Shown: piece by piece, positions 6,249 through 9,968 of the stretch
Layout: every line of letters begins with the position of its first letter
Position numbering within the stretch: the stretch's first letter is position 1
DNA from: Anaerolineales bacterium
GTDB taxonomy: Bacteria; Chloroflexota; Anaerolineae; Anaerolineales; E44-bin32
DNA length: 9,968 nucleotides
Direction of reading: 5' to 3'
Assembly: GCA_030606845.1 (NCBI GenBank)
Contig: JAUWFP010000061.1
Span: 1-9,968 of the forward strand
Position numbers and translations under genes: made by a program
The notes under the pieces: generated by a model
Told to the model about the DNA's origin: nothing
Database searches by the model: none
The model's input: only the letters and a program-made list of their open reading frames with translations

Positions 6249-7481
6249 TTATTCCGGCATAAGTTTCAGGAAACGGCGCTTCCCAACCTTCAGAATTGCA
6301 GGCTTTTTTACGTCGAGAGCCATGTTCGCATCATCGAGCACTTCTCCATCCAATCGGACGCCATTCTGTTTGATCAAACGCCTGGCTTCGCTCCTACTGC
6401 TCACCAACCCCGAATCCACCATGACATCAACTATGGTTCCTTCAGGTCCGATGCTGTACTCTGGCATCTCCTCTGGATCCTCATGCTCTTGGAACACTCG
6501 GCGGAAAGCGGCTTCGGCAGGCTCAACAGCTTCGTCCCCCTGGTAGATGGCGACGATCTCACGCGCCAGGCGCATTTTCACATCGCGCGGGTGCAGCTTG
6601 CCATCGCCTAATCCCAGCTCGATTTCGGCGATCTCATCCGGACTGAAGCGCGTCACCAACCGGAAATAATTCATCATCGCCGAATCTGGGAGCGACATCA
6701 CCTTTCCATACATCTCCTCTGGCGTTTCATCGATCCCTATGTAATTCCCCGTACTCTTCGCCATCCGCATATGACCATCTGTACCTACGAGTACAGGCGT
6801 GGTTAAAGCGACTTGAGGGCGCAGTCCCATGGCCTCCTGCAGTTTTCGGCCGGCAAGCAAATTGAAGAGCTGCTCGGTTCCGCCAAGTTGAACATCTGCC
6901 TTTAGTATTGTTGCGTCATACCCCTGAAGCACGCCATAGAAGAACTCGTGCAGCCAGATCGGGTCGCCCTTCTCAAACCGTTTAGAGAAATTGTCACGCA
7001 CCAAGAATTGCTGAACCGTGAAAAGACTCGCCATTTCGATGATCTGCTCCATGGAAAGCTCTGAAAGCCATTCGTGGTTGTATCGGACCTCTGTTTTCTC
7101 AGCATCAAGGATTTTAAAAGCTTGATCCGTGTAGGTCTCCGCGTTTTCCATAACTTGATCATGACTCAGTCGCGGGCGGGCTTTGTCTTTGTCTGAAGGA
7201 TCACCTACCAGTGCAGTGAAGGTACCAATGACAAATATTGCTTGATGACCGAGATCCTGAAATTGCTTGAGCTTCCTCATGGTTACGGTATGTCCGAGGT
7301 GAAGATCCGGCGACGTCGGGTCGTATCCGCAATAGACGCGAATCGGCTCCCCCTTCTCTGCAGAATGGATCAGCTTCTCTTTGAGCTCTGCTTGCATCGC
7401 CTCTTTTAACTTCTCTTCCCCCATCTCGACACCTTGCATCAAGATGGCGATTTGTTTTTCGATCGGTTTGCTCTGAGACAT
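6249..7481 (-). CDS. tyrS: Tyrosyl-tRNA synthetase, TyrZ-like clade
   Basis: Class I synthetase charging tRNA-Tyr in the cytosol. 410 residues: Rossmann catalytic domain with YCGYDPTSPDLHLGH (HIGH motif HLGH at 61-64), LKADVQLGGTEQLFNLL (193-209) in the tyrosine/anticodon-side region, and a KMSKS-loop variant RMAKS (239-243) followed by TGNYIGI. A C-terminal S4 RNA-binding domain (about 346-410) contains DSGLVSSRSEARRLIKQNGV. The long N-terminal helix and GNYIGI suggest the TyrZ type rather than E. coli-type TyrS. The ATG at 7481 has AGGAG 8 nt upstream. The preceding 239 bp hold no gene but do contain a promoter-like element and a terminator-type hairpin, so expression may be attenuated. RMAKS departs from KMSKS at two positions but keeps the second Lys and the last Ser. 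Confidence 0.95.
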   Translation of the reverse strand: MSQSKPIEKQIAILMQGVEMGEEKLKEAMQAELKEKLIHSAEKGEPIRVYCGYDPTSPDLHLGHTVTMRKLKQFQDLGHQAIFVIGTFTALVGDPSDKDKARPRLSHDQVMENAETYTDQAFKILDAEKTEVRYNHEWLSELSMEQIIEMASLFTVQQFLVRDNFSKRFEKGDPIWLHEFFYGVLQGYDATILKADVQLGGTEQLFNLLAGRKLQEAMGLRPQVALTTPVLVGTDGHMRMAKSTGNYIGIDETPEEMYGKVMSLPDSAMMNYFRLVTRFSPDEIAEIELGLGDGKLHPRDVKMRLAREIVAIYQGDEAVEPAEAAFRRVFQEHEDPEEMPEYSIGPEGTIVDVMVDSGLVSSRSEARRLIKQNGVRLDGEVLDDANMALDVKKPAILKVGKRRFLKLMPE

Positions 7482-7516
7482 TCAGTCTGCTCCTATAATT
7501 CTATGTAGCTCCAGGT

Positions 7517-7555
7517 AATAAAAGATCAAGCGCGGGCTGCATGCGCCCACGCTTG
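7517..7555 (-). terminator. Intrinsic terminator upstream of tyrS
   Basis: On the minus strand CAAGCGTGGGC pairs with GCCCGCGCTTG over 11 bp (one G-U) around a 7-nt GCATGCA loop, immediately followed by ATCTTTTATT. It points toward tyrS and ends 35 bp before its ATG, so it either attenuates tyrS or ends a separate upstream RNA. Confidence 0.75.
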
Positions 7556-7694
7556 GTTTGCTAGCTTGTACTCCTCAGAATAGAGGATCTCAGCCCGGGA
7601 ACATACAGCCGAACGTGCATAGGGGGCGGTCAACGCCCCGGTGATAGATGTAGCTGCATCGTCCCTTTAATCCATTCTTTCGCATGACTATGCA

Positions 7695-7703
7695 ATCATA
7701 ACA
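7695..7703 (-). promoter_or_regulatory. Candidate extended -10 promoter for the tyrS leader
   Basis: The minus strand reads TGTTATGAT followed by TGCA, just after the stop of the membrane-protein gene. Transcription would start near 7688 and yield a leader of about 205 nt before the tyrS ATG. No clear -35 is visible. Confidence 0.45.
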
Positions 7704-7720
7704 TATGCGGGAGTTAGCGT

Positions 7721-8284
7721 TCACTCAGACCGTTCGGATCCCTTCCGCCGGCAAACCCACACATCGCCTTCGAGCTCTGGCTCAAGGAGGTCAGCCTGTC
7801 TGGCGATCATCGCCGCCAACTGCTCCCCGCTTTCGATCCCCGTCTTTGCCTCTCGCCCAAAAGATCCTTTGATGCTCGTCGGGGTTTGAAAAGTGAAGAC
7901 ACCCTGATCGCCAACGACCATCACATACCAACCCGCCCCTCTCCTTGTTAACCTAAGAGAGTCGATCTCCCCCCACATCATCTCCAACCTGCGCAAAGGC
8001 GTCTGATAGACAAGACCACTTTCTGATACGGTAATTTTCGTATTCCGTTCAAGCCAATTGGAGAAGGAGCTGGCCAATGCGGCAAAAAGAAAGAGAATGG
8101 AAAAGGTGAGAGCAACCAAAGAGATGGTACCCACGCGTGACAATAGAACCGCGTCCAGGATACCTAAGGTAAGCACCAAGAGCCAGGCGACCCGTTCCCC
8201 GGAACGATTGAGCGTAATCAAACGGTAGGTTTTCTTTGCGTCGAATTCGGTAAAAACCTTCAAGAAGGTTGGATGTTTGTTCAC
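7721..8284 (-). CDS. Small two-helix membrane protein with possible PH-like domain
   Basis: 187 residues, not confidently recognised. A polar N-terminus (about 1-30) precedes two hydrophobic segments (about 33-51 and 54-74) forming a membrane hairpin. A soluble C-terminal part has an I-x-V-x-x-x-G-L start (about 83-90), R-x-x-x-M-x-W-x-E-I-x-x-L, and alternating beta-like stretches (WYVMVVG, VFTFQT). This layout resembles bacterial PH-like (bPH/YdbS-type) membrane proteins; that assignment is inferred from pattern only. The start is GTG at 8282-8284 with GAGGAG 6 nt upstream. It lies 86 bp downstream of the EamA transporter on the same strand and may share its transcript. Confidence 0.75.
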   Translation of the reverse strand: MNKHPTFLKVFTEFDAKKTYRLITLNRSGERVAWLLVLTLGILDAVLLSRVGTISLVALTFSILFLFAALASSFSNWLERNTKITVSESGLVYQTPLRRLEMMWGEIDSLRLTRRGAGWYVMVVGDQGVFTFQTPTSIKGSFGREAKTGIESGEQLAAMIARQADLLEPELEGDVWVCRRKGSERSE

Positions 8285-8354
8285 CTCAATCTCCTCGTGA
8301 GCAGATCACCAAATGCCTTCCGGTAAAACCTCGGTCTTTTCCTCACTCCTTGAG

Positions 8355-8374
8355 TTGAATGTGAATCCATTCAA
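8355..8374. repeat. Small inverted repeat at the end of the EamA gene
   Basis: TTGAATG and CATTCAA form a perfect 7-bp inverted repeat with a 6-nt spacer, overlapping the EamA stop codon. It is not followed by a T tract on either strand, so it is a weak hairpin or protein site at best rather than a terminator. The rest of the 86-bp gap shows only the ribosome binding site of the next gene. Confidence 0.3.
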
Positions 8375-9270
8375 TAGGGTCTCGCGCGAATCACCCGCTT
8401 GGAAATGCGTTCACCCGCTAAGCCAACAAGCAATACTCCAACCAGTGTAACCAGCATGCCCGCCCACGCTCGGCCAGGTATTGTCTCCCCGATCAACCAG
8501 GGAGAGATGAGCGCGGTCCCAATGGGCATCAAATTTAGGGTGATGCTCATTTCAAAGGCTTTCAGCTTCTGGCGGGCGTGATTCCAGATTAAAAACGCAA
8601 GCATAGAGCTGGGCACAATTAGCCAGAGCATTATTCCCCAGGTCGACCTTGGTGGAAATGCTTGCACAGGTGAAATGAAGAGTATGGCAAAACCGCCGAT
8701 GCCCATCGGCAAGGCGGCAAGGGTAAGAGTGTCAACCTTCTTTTCCCGAGCAATCGAACGGCCTACCAAGCTGTTAATCGTGTACGCGAGAACGCCTATG
8801 AGCGTTAGCCCAATCGAGTAGAAATCATCTAGATCAACACTCATTCCAAAAAATACCAACCCTCCTGCAATGGCAACGAAAAGCCCCAACCATTGCAGTG
8901 AGGTGGGTCTTTCTTTAAGAAAAGCTGCCCCTAGAAGAAACGTGAGTATGGGGATACCGTTGAGCAAGAACGCGGATGTAGTCGCGTCTAATTGCTCCAA
9001 TCCCTTAAACATCACGATGCTCCCGATGGCAAAACCAGCCAATCCCATAACACTCAGGCGGAGCCAATCTCGGGTATTGAGAACTCGCAGATTCCCTCGA
9101 GAAAAGAAGAACAGCAATGGGAGGAAGAGAAGAAAAGCAGCGACATATCGAAGGCTGGCGATATCAAATGGTGAGATATCCTCAAGAACGATTTTAATTA
9201 AAGGCGGAGATACAGCCCAGATGAGAACTACGATAAGTGCTTCCACATAAGGAAATGACCTTCTAAGCAT
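8371..9270 (-). CDS. EamA/DMT-family transporter
   Basis: 299-residue integral membrane protein with about ten hydrophobic segments in two repeated EamA halves, as in drug/metabolite transporters such as RhaT- or YdcZ-type exporters. The first half contains the early WAVSPPLIKI segment, SLRYVAAFLLFLPLLFF, GLEQLDATTSAFLLNGIPILTFLLGAAFLKE and a following helix. The second half repeats this pattern with SSMLAFLIWNHARQK and LMPIGTALISPWLIGETI. Both halves end with the typical Glu after the fourth helix (LKE, IGE). Substrate unknown; amino acids or metabolites are plausible given coupling to threonine aldolase. The ATG at 9270 is chosen over one at 9294 because AAGGAG lies 10 nt upstream of it, whereas the longer start has no ribosome binding site. 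The start overlaps the aldolase stop by 8 bp. Confidence 0.9.
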   Translation of the reverse strand: MLRRSFPYVEALIVVLIWAVSPPLIKIVLEDISPFDIASLRYVAAFLLFLPLLFFFSRGNLRVLNTRDWLRLSVMGLAGFAIGSIVMFKGLEQLDATTSAFLLNGIPILTFLLGAAFLKERPTSLQWLGLFVAIAGGLVFFGMSVDLDDFYSIGLTLIGVLAYTINSLVGRSIAREKKVDTLTLAALPMGIGGFAILFISPVQAFPPRSTWGIMLWLIVPSSMLAFLIWNHARQKLKAFEMSITLNLMPIGTALISPWLIGETIPGRAWAGMLVTLVGVLLVGLAGERISKRVIRARPY

Positions 9271-9968
9271 GAAGGAATAGCTCCTTAAAAGCATCGATTA
9301 CTTGAGCCAACGCTTCATCGTCAACCCAATAATGCAATACCAGCCGCATCTGGCCAGCCGGCGATGCGTTGATTCTTATCCCTTTATCGGCAAAACGGCG
9401 CACTAAATCCTCACCCGAAATCGGCGCATCATCATCGAGTTGCAGGAAGATCATATTTGTTGCTGGCGTTTCGTAATCCAGGGATATCCCTGGGAGCTCA
9501 ACAAGCGTTTCTGCAAGCCGGCGGGCTTTGATGTGATCTTCCCTCAACCGATCCATCATACTCTCAAGAGCCACGACCCCCGCTGCTGCGAGCACGCCCG
9601 CTTGCCGCATCCCCCCGCCCAGCATTTTCCGTGCACGATGAGCTTTTTGAATGAAGGCTTTTTCTCCACAGATGACCGATCCCGCCGGAGCGCACAAACC
9701 CTTCGAGAGACAGAATGTCACCGAATCAGCGGATGCGACCAGCTCTGCAGGAGATACGTCCAGGGCAATCGCGGCGTTAAATATCCGCGCTCCATCAATA
9801 TGCACCCCCAATCCATGTTCTCTGGCGATGCGCCCCACACCCTGTGTGTAATCTACGCTCAATACCGACCCCCCACAGCGATTGTGGGTATTTTCAAGGC
9901 AGATGAGGCTGGTTATTGGAAAGTGATCGTTATCCGCACGAATGGCCGCTTCGATCTCATCGTGTGGA
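9263..9968 (-). CDS. ltaE: Low-specificity L-threonine aldolase, N-terminus cut off
   Basis: PLP-dependent fold-type I enzyme cleaving L-threonine or L-allo-threonine to glycine and acetaldehyde in the cytosol. The reading frame is open through the right edge. About 234 C-terminal residues are present of some 340. Visible landmarks: CLENTHNRCGG near the edge, HIDGARIFNA with the cofactor-binding Asp and Arg, and SVTFCLSKGLCAPAGS carrying the Schiff-base lysine in SKG, then MLGGGMRQAGVLAAAGVVAL, all typical of the family. Many threonine aldolases have Ser where this one has Cys in HNRCGG. The TTG at 9862 is internal, not a start, since homology continues upstream. It probably heads or belongs to an operon with the overlapping EamA transporter. 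Confidence 0.92.
   Translation of the reverse strand, partial: PHDEIEAAIRADNDHFPITSLICLENTHNRCGGSVLSVDYTQGVGRIAREHGLGVHIDGARIFNAAIALDVSPAELVASADSVTFCLSKGLCAPAGSVICGEKAFIQKAHRARKMLGGGMRQAGVLAAAGVVALESMMDRLREDHIKARRLAETLVELPGISLDYETPATNMIFLQLDDDAPISGEDLVRRFADKGIRINASPAGQMRLVLHYWVDDEALAQVIDAFKELFLHA
9281..9286 (-). promoter_or_regulatory. Ribosome binding site for the EamA gene inside the aldolase 3' end
   Basis: AAGGAG on the minus strand, 10 nt before the ATG at 9270 and within the last codons of the aldolase gene. It decides the start and indicates translational coupling of the two genes. Confidence 0.6.

Larger units (their letters stand above)
7482..7720 (-). ncRNA. tyrS 5' leader: possible attenuator or terminated small RNA
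   Basis: 239 bp with no convincing ORF between the small membrane-protein gene and tyrS. Read on the minus strand it has a TGn-extended -10 near 7700, a hairpin GGGGCG/CGCCCC (7623-7628 with 7634-7639, 5-nt loop), a short hairpin TCCTC/GAGGA around 7572-7586, and a strong stem-loop plus U-rich tail (7517-7555). The sequence CGGGCTG (minus strand, 7597-7591) is perfectly complementary over 7 nt to CAGCCCG in the terminator 3' arm (7539-7533), offering a mutually exclusive antiterminator pairing. This could be an attenuation leader for tyrS, or an independent RNA of about 170 nt. I see no T-box consensus (UGGNACCGCG), so I do not assign it to that class. Structure is seen; function is inferred. 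Confidence 0.45.

Noticed and set aside
7482..7720. T-box riboswitch controlling tyrS
   Set aside because: A terminator is present, but no UGGNACCGCG-type T-box sequence or antiterminator bulge is visible. The nearest ACCGC (around 7628) lies far from the terminator in its own hairpin. Retained only as an unclassified leader.
7482..7720. A tRNA gene in the leader (GTTCGGC resembles a T-loop)
   Set aside because: No TTCRA T-loop, acceptor stem or anticodon arm can be built around it.
9263..9862. Threonine aldolase starting at the TTG at 9862
   Set aside because: The frame remains open and homologous (CLENTHNRCGG) to the right edge, so the gene is a fragment, not a short protein.

Overview
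The window reads as ordinary bacterial chromosome: densely packed core genes, GC near one half by eye, good Shine-Dalgarno sites, and no transposase, integrase, tRNA, rRNA or CRISPR array that I can see. A Chloroflexota (Anaerolineae-like) host is my best guess. The reason is an actinobacterial-style FHA / SEDS cell-wall cluster of moderate GC combined with a bacterial archease-RtcB pair. This assignment is inference.

Layout. (1) Positions 1-4220, minus strand: two tandem FhaA-like proteins (N-terminal FhaA/DUF3662-type domain plus FHA), a membrane-anchored FhaB-like FHA protein joined by an ATGA overlap, an S-methyl-5'-thioadenosine phosphorylase (MTAP), and an FtsW/RodA/SpoVE (SEDS) glycosyltransferase whose C-terminus runs off the left edge. 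Apart from the MTAP, this mirrors the actinobacterial order fhaA-fhaB-(pstP)-rodA-pbpA-pknA-pknB. (2) Positions 4288-6165, plus strand: an archease and RtcB RNA ligase pair, diverging from the first FHA gene across a 67-bp gap. (3) Positions 6194-6233: a hairpin with A and T tracts that can terminate both convergent units. (4) Positions 6249-9968, minus strand: threonine aldolase (N-terminus off the right edge), an EamA/DMT transporter overlapping it by 8 bp, a small two-helix membrane protein, then about 240 bp of non-coding leader with a strong intrinsic terminator, then tyrosyl-tRNA synthetase.

How the genes work together. The FHA proteins are phosphothreonine-reading scaffolds expected to link Ser/Thr kinases to the SEDS elongation or division machinery; kinase, phosphatase and PBP genes would be sought just left of the window. 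Archease activates RtcB, which seals RNA with 2',3'-cyclic phosphate and 5'-OH ends. The aldolase and exporter-like EamA protein look translationally coupled, suggesting amino-acid handling. The tyrS leader may attenuate transcription or encode a small RNA.

No wholly new system is evident. The points most worth a second look are the tyrS leader, the paralogous FHA pair with a shared NGT-to-AGT change, MTAP inside the cell-wall cluster, and the compact divergent promoter region.
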